DNA from: Chitinophagales bacterium
GTDB lineage: Bacteria; Bacteroidota; Bacteroidia; Chitinophagales; UBA2359
DNA: 64,000 bases
Direction: 5' to 3'
Assembly: GCA_020636475.1 (NCBI GenBank)
Contig: JACJXU010000001.1
Location: 124,001 to 188,000, forward strand
Part shown: piece by piece, positions 50,689 through 60,736 of the stretch
Numbering within the stretch: the stretch's first letter is position 1
Layout: each line of letters opens with the position of its first letter
Program-made: the position numbers and the translations under genes
Notes under the pieces: generated by a model
What the model was told of the DNA's origin: nothing
What the model saw: only the letters and a program-made list of their open reading frames with translations
Database searches by the model: none

Positions 50689-52407
50689 TTAAATATTCGC
50701 AGCATTTTGTATTAAGTTGAAGTACGCGCGCAAATATGTCGCACTTGTTTCTCCATCCGTTTTTATCTCCAACAACTGCACTTCGCCCGATGTACCAAAA
50801 ACCATCGTCAATGCTTCCTCCAAAGAAGATGCATCGCTTACACAATGATAGGCAATACCAAAATTCTTTGCCAAATACTTTGCCTCCAACTGGTGCGAAG
50901 CACTAAAAAACTGGTGCAACTCCTGCGGCTGCAATTTTTCGGGTCCGGGAATAATCTGAAAAATATTTCCGCCACTATTGTTCATCAAAATAATGCGCAA
51001 ATTAGTCGGAAAAGCATCATTCCAAAGGGCATTGCTATCATAAAAAAACGCCAAATCGCCCGTAATAAGTACGTGAAGTGCTTGTGGATCAGCATCGGCA
51101 ATTCCGACAGCAGTACTGCTACAACCGTCTATACCTCCTACGCCGCGATTGGCATAGCAAGTAAAGTTTTTTTCGGGAGATAAGGAAAACAAATTGGCAT
51201 AACGCACGGGCGTACTGTTGGCAAAATGCAAGACCATTCTAGCAGGTAGTTTTTCAAAAATTTTCTCAAAAACGACGAAATCGCTGTAGGACAAACTTGC
51301 CAAATATGATTTTTGCAAACGCTGCTGTACTGTGTAACGCGCTAATATCGCTGCTTGATAATTCGCTTGCGTATCAATAACCGTATTTCGCGCCAAAACG
51401 GCTAAAAAATCGCTTGCTTCCATCGGAATTATGTGCGTAAGTGCCTTAAATGTATCTAAGTGATTTCCTGTCGCGTTTACTGTCCAATGATAGTGTGGAT
51501 GATTTTGGCGGAAAAAAGATTTTATTTTTTTAGAAACAATCATTCCGCCTACCGTAAGCAAAATATCCGGCAAAAACCACTGCTTATCTTCCGCCGAAAT
51601 ACTGTCAATAAGCGGGTCAATGGTATCAACACTTCGCGGATGATGAAAATTGGACGTGTGTTCCGTAAAAACAGCCACCGACTGGTCTTCGAGTAAGTTG
51701 GAAAGAATTTCTTGCAAACGCTTGTCCGGTGCGTGTTGTCCTATAACTATAAGTTTGCGCCGAGCAGTTTGCCAAAGTGATAATAAATTTGCTTGCTCCT
51801 CAGGTAATAATTGGCGTTGTGTGGCACACAAGGAAATATTTTTTGGGGCAGCAAAATGTTCTTTTTCCGAAGAGCCGTACAAAGGTTCTTGCATCGGAAT
51901 ATTAATGTGTACAGGACCCGCTTGCGGAAAAGTGCAAGCGTGCAATGCTTCGCAAATAAGGCGGTCGTTGTACCACAAATCATCGTCCGAAATAATATTT
52001 TGGGGTAGCTGAAAACTTTTTTGGATATAATTGGCAAAAATATTTTGCTGCCGAATGGTTTGCATATCTGCTTGGTCAATCCACTCTACGGGACGGTCGG
52101 CGGTACAAACCAACAAAGGCACTTGCTGATAATACGCCTCGGCAATAGCCGGTGCGTAATTGAGTACCGCCGTACCGGAAGTACACACCAGCACTACGGG
52201 TTTGCGCGTTTTGAGGGCAAATCCTAAGGCATAAAAAGCCGCAGCACGCTCATCTACAATTACTTTGCACCGAATTTGGCTATTTCGATGAAATGCCAAC
52301 ACCAAAGGTGCGCAGCGAGAACCGGGCGAAAAAACAGCTTGGGTTACGCCATTTTCGACACAAATTTGTGCCAAATGTTCGATGCCTATTTTGTTGGTTG
52401 TTTGCAT
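50689..52407 (-). CDS. menD: 2-succinyl-5-enolpyruvyl-6-hydroxy-3-cyclohexene-1-carboxylate synthase
   Basis: MenD joins 2-oxoglutarate to isochorismate with ThDP, a step of menaquinone synthesis. 572 residues, normal length. The N-terminal domain has VFSPGSRCAPLVLAF and IVDERAAAFYALGFALKTRKPVVLVCTSGTAVLNYAPAIAEAYYQQVPLLVCTADRP, the substrate and ThDP aminopyrimidine regions. The C-terminal domain has the ThDP-diphosphate segment GVGGIDGCSSTAVGIADAD...LITGDLAFFYDSNALWN...NNSGGNIFQ. Other men genes are not in the window. It is in the same direction as the hemCD fusion 73 bases upstream. Confidence 0.95.
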   Translation of the reverse strand: MQTTNKIGIEHLAQICVENGVTQAVFSPGSRCAPLVLAFHRNSQIRCKVIVDERAAAFYALGFALKTRKPVVLVCTSGTAVLNYAPAIAEAYYQQVPLLVCTADRPVEWIDQADMQTIRQQNIFANYIQKSFQLPQNIISDDDLWYNDRLICEALHACTFPQAGPVHINIPMQEPLYGSSEKEHFAAPKNISLCATQRQLLPEEQANLLSLWQTARRKLIVIGQHAPDKRLQEILSNLLEDQSVAVFTEHTSNFHHPRSVDTIDPLIDSISAEDKQWFLPDILLTVGGMIVSKKIKSFFRQNHPHYHWTVNATGNHLDTFKALTHIIPMEASDFLAVLARNTVIDTQANYQAAILARYTVQQRLQKSYLASLSYSDFVVFEKIFEKLPARMVLHFANSTPVRYANLFSLSPEKNFTCYANRGVGGIDGCSSTAVGIADADPQALHVLITGDLAFFYDSNALWNDAFPTNLRIILMNNSGGNIFQIIPGPEKLQPQELHQFFSASHQLEAKYLAKNFGIAYHCVSDASSLEEALTMVFGTSGEVQLLEIKTDGETSATYLRAYFNLIQNAANI

Positions 52408-52480
52408 ATAAAATCCTTATTTTTTCATAAAAAACAGCTAAATTTCCTTCCTAATACTCGCCTTTTACAAAAAATGCCGA

Positions 52481-54073
52481 CTAATTTTTTGCAGTTGCTA
52501 AACCTAAACAAGTGTCTGCCAGTGCTACTTCATGCGTAGCATAGCTTTTATAACAATTTTTTGTGCCATTCTGTTGAATATACGCCTGCGTAGTCTTGCC
52601 AATAGCCACTATTTCGGGCGAATTTTGCGCGGTATATTGCTCAAAAAACGCGGCAGCATTTAAAGGACTTGTAAGCACTGCTATGTCGCAAGGCTGGATA
52701 AGCACATTTTTGCGGGCTGTATTTTTATATACCGGAAAATTGTAAACGCGAACACTTTCCGGCAAATGCCGCTGAATACTTTGTACGGAATGTTGTGCTT
52801 GGGGAAATAAAACCGTTTTTGCCTTTGTTTCTTTTAGAAAAGTTGCTGCTACCATAGCCGCATCATCGCTTTTACCGATAAAATGACACGAAAAACCTGC
52901 TTCTTGCAGCGCATTTGCTGTTCCTTGCCCGATGGCAGCAAGTTTTTTATCGGCTAAATATTCGTGATGATTCATTGCCCAAAAGTGTACGGCTTTTTTG
53001 CTGGTAAAAAACACCCATTCACATAATATTTGAGGAAGTGTAGTATTTATGGGTTCGAATTGGAGTAAACTTTCGGCTTGCAGCGAATGTCCGGCTTTTT
53101 CTATAAGTTGTCGGAACAAGCTATGTTCTTGTAAATTTCGCGAGATGAATATGTTTCGTTTGGCAGAAGTAGTCAGTTCTGCAACTATTTTTTGGGGCAA
53201 AATACTTGGTTCATAAGGCAAAGATTTGTACACGCGCTTAAAAGTGTGTTTTTCATCGCCAAAACAAGCCCAAACTTGCGCATTATTTTCCGCTAAATGA
53301 CAATGAACACCAACGGGCAACTGACAGCCGCCTTCTAATAAATTGAGTATTTTTCGTTCTACAGCAATGGCTTGTTGGACGGCACTGTTATGCAAATATT
53401 GCTGTAAAATTCTTGCCAAATCGGCATCATTTTCTCTAATCTGATACGCCAGCACGCCTTGTGCGGGTGCGGGAATCATTTCGTGTAGCGGCAAATGATG
53501 CACAAAAAAATCGGACAAATCTATTCCCAAACGTTTTATTCCGGCACTTGCTAATACAATGGCATCGTATTGTCCTTCACGGAGTTTGTTGATGCGCGTA
53601 GGTACATTTCCGCGCAAATTTTCGATGCGGAGACTTGGATTTAGCAGCAGAAGTTGTTCTTTGCGGCGTGGCGAAGAAGTGCCAACCAATGTATTATTTT
53701 CCAATGAAAATACGTTTTGGGTATTCACTTTTTCGGGCTTAATAAGCAAAATATCGGCAGGGTCTTCGCGATAAGAACAAGCGGCGATTTCTAATTCGGG
53801 CGTGGGCGTTGTGGGTAAGTCTTTGTGAGAATGTACTGCCAAGTCTATTTCTCCTTGCAGCAAGGCAGTTTCTATTTCTTTGGTAAAAAATCCTTTACCT
53901 TCCAATTTATCGAAACTGAGGTGTTGAATATTATCACCCTGTGTTTTTATGATGACGATTTTGACGGCGAAACCATTTTCTTCTAAAGTTTTTTGGGTAA
54001 AATGTGCTTGCCAAAGTGCCAATTTACTTCCACGTGTACCAATAACAATGGGATTGTTTTTTGTATATTTCAT
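52481..54073 (-). CDS. hemCD: Hydroxymethylbilane synthase fused to uroporphyrinogen-III synthase
   Basis: 530 residues from the ATG at 54073 (MKYTKNNPIVIGTRGSKLALWQA); the longer frame would use a TTG. The N-terminal 300 residues are HemC: GTRGSKLALWQA, HSHKDLPTTPTPELEIAAC, GTSSPRRKEQLL and the dipyrromethane-cofactor Cys in LEGGCQLPVGVH (near 248). The C-terminal part is HemD-like: KRNIFISRNLQEHSLFRQLIEKAGH, EWVFFTSKKAVHFW, GQGTANALQEAGF and PLNAAAFFEQY. Both activities follow each other in haem synthesis, so the fusion is logical; separate genes are usual. Direction and spacing suggest transcription with menD. Confidence 0.93.
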   Translation of the reverse strand: MKYTKNNPIVIGTRGSKLALWQAHFTQKTLEENGFAVKIVIIKTQGDNIQHLSFDKLEGKGFFTKEIETALLQGEIDLAVHSHKDLPTTPTPELEIAACSYREDPADILLIKPEKVNTQNVFSLENNTLVGTSSPRRKEQLLLLNPSLRIENLRGNVPTRINKLREGQYDAIVLASAGIKRLGIDLSDFFVHHLPLHEMIPAPAQGVLAYQIRENDADLARILQQYLHNSAVQQAIAVERKILNLLEGGCQLPVGVHCHLAENNAQVWACFGDEKHTFKRVYKSLPYEPSILPQKIVAELTTSAKRNIFISRNLQEHSLFRQLIEKAGHSLQAESLLQFEPINTTLPQILCEWVFFTSKKAVHFWAMNHHEYLADKKLAAIGQGTANALQEAGFSCHFIGKSDDAAMVAATFLKETKAKTVLFPQAQHSVQSIQRHLPESVRVYNFPVYKNTARKNVLIQPCDIAVLTSPLNAAAFFEQYTAQNSPEIVAIGKTTQAYIQQNGTKNCYKSYATHEVALADTCLGLATAKN

Positions 54074-54157
54074 GCTAAGAATATCGTCTGTTGTCAACTG
54101 TTTTTCTACATTTTTAAACGCCCAAAGTTACAATTTAAGCTAAAAAAGTTGTGTAAA

Positions 54158-54193
54158 AAAGCCGAAGCTCTTTTTCATTTCAGCTTCGGCTTT
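54158..54193 (-). terminator. Terminator after ftsH
   Basis: A perfect 12-bp inverted repeat (AAAGCCGAAGCT at 54158-54169, AGCTTCGGCTTT at 54182-54193) lies 32 bases past the ftsH stop on the minus strand, separating it from hemCD. Confidence 0.85.
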
Positions 54194-54225
54194 GTATTTT
54201 TTTATACTTAAAAAAGTTCCTTAAT

Positions 54226-56232
54226 TTACTCGCTCTCTTCGTTGTCCGAACTGTCGGTAGGTTCGGTAGGCGATAATGTAGGCGTTTTATTTTCTACCAA
54301 ATTAGATGCTGGCTCTTGGGGAGGATGTTCGTCGAAAGGACGTTTTCCGATAAGTACCTCTAAGTCTGCTTTGTACAAAATTTCTTTCTCCAACAACTGT
54401 TTTCCTATTGTCATCAGTTCTTCTTTGCGCTCGTTTAGGAGTTTTTTGGTGCGTTCATAGGCTTTCTCAATTAAGATGCGTACTTCTTCATCTATCAACT
54501 TAGCGGTTTCATCGGAATAGGGTTTTTGAAAATTATATTCATTTTGCCCGTCATAGAAAGACACATTGCCCACATTTTTGTTCATACCGTAGTAGGCAAC
54601 CATTGCATAAGCCATTTTGGTAATACGCTCTAAGTCGTTTTGTGCTCCGGTAGAAATTCTACCAAAAATAATATCTTCGGCAGCGCGCCCGCCCAAAGTC
54701 ATACATATTTCGTCCAAAAGTTGGTCGTAGGTGTATAAGTATTGTTCTTTGGGCAAATACTGGGCATATCCCAAAGCAGCTACTCCGCGCGGCACAATAG
54801 TTACTTTTAGCAAAGGATGTGCATGTTCCAAGTACCAACCACAAATAGCGTGTCCGGCTTCGTGGTAAGCAATAACTTCGCGCTCGTCGGGAGAAATAAT
54901 CTTATTTTTCTTTTCCAAACCACCAATCGAACGGTCGATGGCATCTTGAAAATCTTTCATTTCTACTTTTTTCTTGCCTTTGCGTGCCGCAATAAGGGCA
55001 GCTTCGTTACACACATTGGCAATATCGGCTCCTACAAAACCGGGCGTTTGCGCTGCGAGTTTTTCGGCTTCTACATCGGTAGAAATTTTAATCGGTTTTA
55101 GGTGAACCGAAAATATTTTTTCGCGCGCTTTAAGGTCGGGTTTGTCCACCGAAATAAGTCGGTCGAAGCGTCCGGGGCGCAAAAGAGCCGAATCTAATAC
55201 GTCAGGGCGATTGGTCGCAGCAATAATAATTACACCTTTGTCGGAACTGAAACCGTCCATTTCCACCAAAAGTTGATTGAGTGTATTTTCGCGTTCGTCA
55301 TTACCTTGTACTACATTGCGTCCACGAGCGCGCCCTATGGCATCTATTTCGTCAATAAAAATAATACACGGAGCTTTTTCACGTGCCTGCTTGAACAAGT
55401 CGCGCACGCGCGAAGCTCCTACGCCTACAAACATTTCTACAAAGTCGGAGCCGGAAATGGAGAAGAAGGGTACTTTTGCTTCGCCAGCCATTGCCTTGGC
55501 AATAAGCGTTTTTCCGGTACCCGGAGGACCTACCAGCAAACAACCTTTCGGAATTTTACCGCCTAAAGCGGTGTATTTTTTTGGATTTTTGAGAAAATCC
55601 ACCACTTCCATTACTTCTTCTTTGGCTTCTTCCAAGCCCGCCACATCGTCAAAAGTTACGTTTACGTGTAAATCTTTATCGAAAAGTGTAGCGCGCGATT
55701 TGCCAATATTAAAAATCTGACCACCGGCACCACCCATTCCGCTGCCAATACGGCGGAAAAAGAAAATCCATAAACCTAAAAGTAGCAGTATAGGAATTAG
55801 ATAACCAATAAATCCGGCGCGCCAATCGGTTCGATTATTGTCGTAAACAATACCTATGGGCGGCGAAATGCTGTTGGCTTTTTGTATTTCGCTAAAGTTT
55901 TTTTCAAAGGTTTCGACCGAGCCAATGGTAAAATAATAATGAGGCCCTTTGTTAATACCTGAAAATTGGTTCTCGGGAATGTCTTTATAATTTTCCCCGT
56001 TCAACTTGTCAGGCTTAATATAAACTTCTACTAATTCTCTGTTCACTACTACCACTTTATCCACATCACCGGAAGGAAGTAAAGTTTGGTAGAACTTATT
56101 TGCCGAGATTTCGGTCATATTAGCCTGAAACGGAGAAATTAGTAGGAATAAAATACCCACCAATAATATACCATACACCCAATAGTAACTGTATTGAGGT
56201 TTGGGATTAGTGGGTTGCTCTTGATTTGCCAT
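54226..56232 (-). CDS. ftsH: ATP-dependent zinc metalloprotease FtsH
   Basis: 668 residues. N-terminal transmembrane helix (about 18-38), periplasmic domain, second helix (about 138-160), then AAA+ domain with Walker A GPPGTGKT (near 237), Walker [10 protein letters not shown] and second region of homology [18 protein letters not shown]. The M41 protease domain has HEAGH (near 455) with a distal Asp-bearing zinc ligand region. The tail is acidic and rich in Pro/Ser/Thr ([19 protein letters not shown]). FtsH degrades membrane and regulatory proteins as a hexamer. Length is normal for Bacteroidota. It has its own terminator. Confidence 0.96.
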   Translation of the reverse strand: MANQEQPTNPKPQYSYYWVYGILLVGILFLLISPFQANMTEISANKFYQTLLPSGDVDKVVVVNRELVEVYIKPDKLNGENYKDIPENQFSGINKGPHYYFTIGSVETFEKNFSEIQKANSISPPIGIVYDNNRTDWRAGFIGYLIPILLLLGLWIFFFRRIGSGMGGAGGQIFNIGKSRATLFDKDLHVNVTFDDVAGLEEAKEEVMEVVDFLKNPKKYTALGGKIPKGCLLVGPPGTGKTLIAKAMAGEAKVPFFSISGSDFVEMFVGVGASRVRDLFKQAREKAPCIIFIDEIDAIGRARGRNVVQGNDERENTLNQLLVEMDGFSSDKGVIIIAATNRPDVLDSALLRPGRFDRLISVDKPDLKAREKIFSVHLKPIKISTDVEAEKLAAQTPGFVGADIANVCNEAALIAARKGKKKVEMKDFQDAIDRSIGGLEKKNKIISPDEREVIAYHEAGHAICGWYLEHAHPLLKVTIVPRGVAALGYAQYLPKEQYLYTYDQLLDEICMTLGGRAAEDIIFGRISTGAQNDLERITKMAYAMVAYYGMNKNVGNVSFYDGQNEYNFQKPYSDETAKLIDEEVRILIEKAYERTKKLLNERKEELMTIGKQLLEKEILYKADLEVLIGKRPFDEHPPQEPASNLVENKTPTLSPTEPTDSSDNEESE

Positions 56233-56561
56233 ATTTATTGAATAATTTTTTTAGTTTGTAGCTAACAAAAAAGTTGGTGTTTTTGTTTTCGGGAAGTTTA
56301 AAGGAAAACAGCTTCCAACAAAACTTAATTTTAAGGTAAACGAAATTTTAAGCGTGTAAGGTTTTGTTGCGTTATAAAAAGAAGGTATGTTCCATTATAT
56401 TTGCATTGAAAGAAATACCAAAATTACTTTCCTGACACAAAATTACAACTTTGCCACCAATAACAACGTATATGCTGTGGCAAGAAGTTTCTTTAAGTTG
56501 GAATTATTTGTTTTTTAATAACGAAATAGAATTACTTAACGTTTATTACATAAAAAAGAAA

Positions 56562-57065
56562 ATGCGATACTTTTTAATTATTTTTTTCCTATTAGGAATA
56601 TATGCGTGCAACACGCCAGACAAAAAAAATCCGACATCCGAAACAACTAAGCAAAATACTGAACAAACACCTGCGAATACGCCGAGCAAAAATGTTGATG
56701 CAGTTGATATTGGCGGAGTTATGACTCCATACCTCAAAGCTGCCGAAAAAATAGAGTTTCAGTTTTATGAGCAGGGAATTTCTTCCGAAACAGAAAGCAA
56801 GCAGCAAATTGCCAACTTCTTGTTTTTCGTATCTCCCGAAAATGCAACTATTACTAAATGTGATTTTGATGGCGGGATTGTTTTCAAAAATGCTGCCGGA
56901 GATATTATTATGACCATGGACTATGCCCTGAAACAAGCCTGTACTTTTGTAAAAGTTACGGCAGATGGCAAATCGTACTATCAAAAACTTACTGCTGATG
57001 GCGTAAAATTTTTAGGTTCTATGTCCGCTTTCAAAGCAGAACCCGGTATGCCTGCTGCGAAATAA
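56562..57065 (+). CDS. Lipoprotein of unknown function
   Basis: 167 residues from the ATG at 56562 (MRYFLIIFFLLGIYAC); the frame is open upstream to 56451 but that part lacks a signal peptide. Lipobox Cys at residue 16, then a low-complexity Thr/Asn/Pro linker (about 20-45). A small alpha/beta domain follows (VMTPYLKAAEKIEFQFYEQGISSETESKQQIANFLFF and ITKCDFDGGIVFKNAAGDIIMTMDYALKQAC). No family recognised. The NUDIX gene starts 10 bases downstream, so they are likely co-transcribed. Confidence 0.75.
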   Translation: MRYFLIIFFLLGIYACNTPDKKNPTSETTKQNTEQTPANTPSKNVDAVDIGGVMTPYLKAAEKIEFQFYEQGISSETESKQQIANFLFFVSPENATITKCDFDGGIVFKNAAGDIIMTMDYALKQACTFVKVTADGKSYYQKLTADGVKFLGSMSAFKAEPGMPAAK

Positions 57066-57075
57066 TGCGCAAAAA

Positions 57076-57723
57076 ATGGATTTTAATAAATTTATAGTAC
57101 AACTTTCCTCGCTATTACAAGCAGACTTACCCGGACAAGTGGCGCAAGCACAGATGAGTCCTTTGGGAAGAAGTGGTAATTATGACAAAACAACTTTGCA
57201 AAAAGCGCGCAAAAGTGCGGTTTGTCTGTTGCTTTACCCACACGAAAATGATATTTTCTTTCCTTTAATAGAACGCCCCACCTACGATGGTACACACAGC
57301 GGACAAATGGCGTTTCCCGGCGGTGCTTTTGAAGCCGACAAAGACCAAAACCTTACCGAAACCGCTTTGCGTGAAACTTTTGAAGAAATAGGCATATCGC
57401 CTGACGATGTACAAGTTTTAGGAAATCTGAGTGGCTTATATATTATGCCCAGCAATTTTTGGGTGCAACCCGTTTTAGCTTATTTACCCTCTGCGCCAAG
57501 TTTTATACCCGACAAAAATGAAGTAGCAAGCGTTGTTTCTATTCCTTTGCAAGAATTACTGAACGAAGAAAATGTACAACAAACAAGCCTTAAAGTTCGT
57601 GGAATTTTATTGCCCAATGTGCCTTATTTTGCGTTACAAGACAAAGTAGTTTGGGGTGCAACAGCTGCTATTTTAGCCGAACTTAAAGCTCTTCTGCAAA
57701 AAATAGCTCCCCAAGTATTATGA
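57076..57723 (+). CDS. NUDIX hydrolase, probable CoA pyrophosphatase
   Basis: 215 residues. The NUDIX box is GGAFEADKDQNLTETALRETFEEIGI (split here as GGAF, then ETALRETFEEIGI), near residues 83-108. It is preceded by the segment HSGQMAFPGG typical of the CoA pyrophosphatase group (NudL/NUDT7-like). Such enzymes cleave CoA and related compounds to 3',5'-ADP and phosphopantetheine. The N-terminal region with SPLGRSGNYDKTTLQKARKSAVCLLLYPHENDIFFPLIER fits the same group. The preceding gene encodes a small lipoprotein, 10 bases upstream. Confidence 0.88.
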   Translation: MDFNKFIVQLSSLLQADLPGQVAQAQMSPLGRSGNYDKTTLQKARKSAVCLLLYPHENDIFFPLIERPTYDGTHSGQMAFPGGAFEADKDQNLTETALRETFEEIGISPDDVQVLGNLSGLYIMPSNFWVQPVLAYLPSAPSFIPDKNEVASVVSIPLQELLNEENVQQTSLKVRGILLPNVPYFALQDKVVWGATAAILAELKALLQKIAPQVL

Positions 57724-57853
57724 AAAAACTCATTATCCACCAAAATTGCTTTGCCCCCACTCTTTTTTAGCAAACAAATAATTGTTCATACAATTTTTTA
57801 CCTTTGCGAGGGTTATATTCACATTACACTTAAAATTTCATACTTAAAAATTA

Positions 57854-58903
57854 ATGGACAAAACATTTTTTTGGATTATTATAACTACCCTACTGTTATT
57901 TTTTTCAAACTGCCGCCCCGTAAAACCATTAGAACAACTACAAACCGATCAAATAAAGTTGATGTTTTATAATGTAGAAAACCTTTTTGATACACAAAAT
58001 GACCCCAACACAAACGATGATGAATACTTGCCGGAAAGTGAATTGAAATGGGACGAAACGCGCTACGAAAAAAAACTGGGCAACTTAGCCAAAGTAATAA
58101 AAGCCGCCTGCAATAACGATACGCCTGCTTTTTTGGGTTTGTGCGAAATTGAAAACAAGCAAGTAGTGGAAGATTTGGTAAAACATTTTGCCAGCCCCGG
58201 ACAATCGTTTGGCATTGTACACAAAGACTCGCCCGACGAACGCGGCATTGATGTAGCTTTGGTATATGACAAAGATATTTTTCAATTAGAAAAGCAAGAA
58301 TTTTTGACTATTACGCTTCCGCCGCCTTACTCCAACGACCGCACCCGCGATATTTTGATGGCAGAAGGAAAAATAGGCAACGACAAATTGTATGTATTCG
58401 TGAATCACTGGCCCTCTCGCCGCGAAGGCGAAACTGTCTCCGAACCAAAACGCCTCGCCGCAGCCAATACGCTAAAACAACGCATCGACCGCATTGAAGC
58501 CAACGACAAAAATGCCAACATTGTTATTATTGGCGATTTTAATGACGAACCTACCAACAAAAGCATTACCGAAGTTTTGGGTGCCAAAGCTCCCGACCAA
58601 AGTACGCCGCCGCAAGCTGCAACGCTGTACAATCTCACGTATCCAATAAAACAACAAGGGAAAGGTTCGTACAACTATCAAGGCGAGTGGAATATGCTCG
58701 ACCAAATTATTGTTTCGGGGCATTTGTTAGAAGGAAAAGGAATTTTTACAACACCCAATTCTGTCATTATTTTTCAAGAAGATTGGATGATGTACAAACA
58801 CGCTAAAGATGGTCCGAAACCAAGTCGCACCTACGCAGGTCCCAAATACATTGGCGATTACAGCGACCACTTGCCTTCCGTTTTAACCCTCAACATAAAA
58901 TAG
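57854..58903 (+). CDS. Endonuclease/exonuclease/phosphatase (EEP) family lipoprotein
   Basis: 349 residues. The N-terminal hydrophobic segment ends in LLLFFSNC (possible lipobox Cys near 16), so the protein is probably periplasmic or surface exposed. EEP-fold motifs are LMFYNVENLFDTQNDP, FLGLCEIENKQVVEDL (metal-binding Glu), VFVNHWPSRREGE, NIVIIGDFNDEPTNKS (catalytic DxN) and SDHLPSVLTL (Asp-His). It hydrolyses phosphodiesters or phosphomonoesters; DNA, nucleotide or lipid substrates cannot be distinguished. The gene for a low-molecular-weight phosphatase follows 8 bases downstream, so they are probably in one transcript. Confidence 0.88.
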   Translation: MDKTFFWIIITTLLLFFSNCRPVKPLEQLQTDQIKLMFYNVENLFDTQNDPNTNDDEYLPESELKWDETRYEKKLGNLAKVIKAACNNDTPAFLGLCEIENKQVVEDLVKHFASPGQSFGIVHKDSPDERGIDVALVYDKDIFQLEKQEFLTITLPPPYSNDRTRDILMAEGKIGNDKLYVFVNHWPSRREGETVSEPKRLAAANTLKQRIDRIEANDKNANIVIIGDFNDEPTNKSITEVLGAKAPDQSTPPQAATLYNLTYPIKQQGKGSYNYQGEWNMLDQIIVSGHLLEGKGIFTTPNSVIIFQEDWMMYKHAKDGPKPSRTYAGPKYIGDYSDHLPSVLTLNIK

Positions 58904-58911
58904 TTTTTTCG

Positions 58912-59367
58912 ATGAAAATACTGATGGTTTGTTTGGGCAATATTTGTCGCTCGCCTATGGCAGAAGGCATTTTACGGCAAAAAATAAAGGAAAAAAACTT
59001 AGCTTGGCAAGTAGATTCGTGTGGAACTGGTTCGTGGCATGTTGGACAAACGCCCGACACCCGCGCACAAGCTACGGCGCAAAACCACCAAATTGATATA
59101 AGTATGCTGCGCGCACGACAGTTTTCGGTAAAAGATTTTGACGATTTCGACCTCATTTTTGCCATGGATACTTCCAACTACAATGATGTAAGGCGACTGG
59201 CGCGCAACGAAACCGATAAGGAAAAAGTAAAAATGATTTTGAATGAATCTTTTCCCAAACAAAACAGAGCTGTACCCGACCCTTATTATGGCGGCGACCA
59301 TGGTTTTGAGCAGGTGTTTTTGCTTTTAGATGATGCTTGCGATGCTATTATTCAACACTATTCCTAA
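58912..59367 (+). CDS. Low-molecular-weight protein tyrosine phosphatase
   Basis: 151 residues. The active-site P-loop CLGNICRS (CX5R, Cys near residue 7) opens the protein in the usual place (MKILMVCLGNICRSPMAEGIL). The C-terminal general acid loop DPYYGG carries the catalytic Asp. Such enzymes dephosphorylate tyrosine kinases involved in polysaccharide export or other proteins; no kinase gene is nearby. The gene lies between the EEP lipoprotein gene and hisS, 28 bases before the latter, and all three are on the plus strand. Confidence 0.95.
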   Translation: MKILMVCLGNICRSPMAEGILRQKIKEKNLAWQVDSCGTGSWHVGQTPDTRAQATAQNHQIDISMLRARQFSVKDFDDFDLIFAMDTSNYNDVRRLARNETDKEKVKMILNESFPKQNRAVPDPYYGGDHGFEQVFLLLDDACDAIIQHYS

Positions 59368-59395
59368 CCCATTTGCGGCTTTATTTGTATAAAAA

Positions 59396-60736
59396 ATGAT
59401 GAAACCAGCTACTCCCAAAGGTACGCGCGACTTCGGTCCGCAAGAAGTTTTTAAGCGAAATTATATTTTTTCGGTTATAAAAAAAGTTTTTGAAAAATAT
59501 GCTTTTTTACCTTTAGAAACGCCCGCGATGGAGCTTTTGAGTACCCTTTCGGGGAAATATGGCGACGAAGGCGACCAACTTTTGTTTAAAATTCTGAAAA
59601 ACGGCGATTTTTTGGAGAAAGCCGATGCTTTTGACAATTACAAAAAAATGGCATTCCAAATTTGTGAAAAAGGGCTGCGCTACGACCTCACTATTCCCTT
59701 TGCACGCTATGTGGCTATGAACCGCCACGCGCTTACATTTCCTTTCAAACGCTATCAAATTCAAACCGTTTGGCGCGGCGATAAGCCACAAAAAGGACGA
59801 TATCAGGAGTTTTATCAGTGCGATGTGGACGTTGTTGGTAGCAATGCGATGTTGCAAGAAGCCGAATTGGTGTGTATTTATGACGAAGTATTTGCCAACT
59901 TACATCTTCCGGTACAAATTCGCTTGAACAATCGCAAAATTTTGGCAGGTATTGCCGAAGTTGCCAATATTTCCGACAAGTTTATGGCAATGACCATTGC
60001 TTTGGACAAATTGGATAAAGTTGGTGTCGAAGGGGTAAAAAAGGAACTTTTAGGACGCGATATTCCCGAAGCAGCAACCGAATTTATCTTTAAAATAATC
60101 CAAACTTCTTCTATGGAGCAAATTAAAAAATTGCTTCAATCTTCGCCACTTGCTCTCGAAGGTATTGCCGAATACGAAGAAATTATGGCGTTTTTGGCAA
60201 CTATGCCCTTGAAAAATGAAGTTGTTTTTGATATTAGCTTGGCGCGAGGACTAAATTATTACACCGGAACTATTTTTGAAGTGCTTACGCCGGCAGTGCA
60301 AATAGGCAGCTTAGGCGGCGGCGGGCGTTATGCGGACTTGACCGGACTTTTTGGCTTGCCGGATATGTCGGGCGTGGGCGTTTCTTTTGGTGCAGAGCGT
60401 ATTTATGATGTGTTGGAAGAGCTACAACTTTTTCCCGAAACCGCTTTTTCGCAAGTGGAAGTTATTTTTATCAGTTTTGATGCCGCTACACTTCGTATGG
60501 CGTTTGCGTATGCGCAGCAGTTGCGAGCAGCGGGCATTTGTACCGACATTTATCCCGACCCCGAAACAAAATTGAAAAAGCAGATGAAATTTGCCAATGA
60601 CAAAAATGCCAAGTATGTGCTTATTATTGGCGAAGAAGAATTAAAAAACAATACCATTAGTGTAAAAAATATGCGCGATGGCGTGCAAGAGGTAATGAGC
60701 TTCACAGAATTTTACAATACGCTTACACAATCTTAA
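59396..60736 (+). CDS. hisS: Histidyl-tRNA synthetase
   Basis: 446 residues, normal length. Class II synthetase: KGTRDFGPQEVFKRNYIF at the N-terminus, motif 2 around FKRYQIQTVWRGDKPQKGRYQEFYQCDVD, the histidine A motif region LARGLNYYTGTIFEV (HisA: GRYADL follows with GGGGRYADLTG), and the C-terminal anticodon-binding domain. Charges tRNA-His with histidine. Either of two adjacent ATGs (59396, 59399) may be used. The stop codon overlaps the stop of the convergent regulator gene by 4 bases, with no terminator between. Confidence 0.96.
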   Translation: MMKPATPKGTRDFGPQEVFKRNYIFSVIKKVFEKYAFLPLETPAMELLSTLSGKYGDEGDQLLFKILKNGDFLEKADAFDNYKKMAFQICEKGLRYDLTIPFARYVAMNRHALTFPFKRYQIQTVWRGDKPQKGRYQEFYQCDVDVVGSNAMLQEAELVCIYDEVFANLHLPVQIRLNNRKILAGIAEVANISDKFMAMTIALDKLDKVGVEGVKKELLGRDIPEAATEFIFKIIQTSSMEQIKKLLQSSPLALEGIAEYEEIMAFLATMPLKNEVVFDISLARGLNYYTGTIFEVLTPAVQIGSLGGGGRYADLTGLFGLPDMSGVGVSFGAERIYDVLEELQLFPETAFSQVEVIFISFDAATLRMAFAYAQQLRAAGICTDIYPDPETKLKKQMKFANDKNAKYVLIIGEEELKNNTISVKNMRDGVQEVMSFTEFYNTLTQS

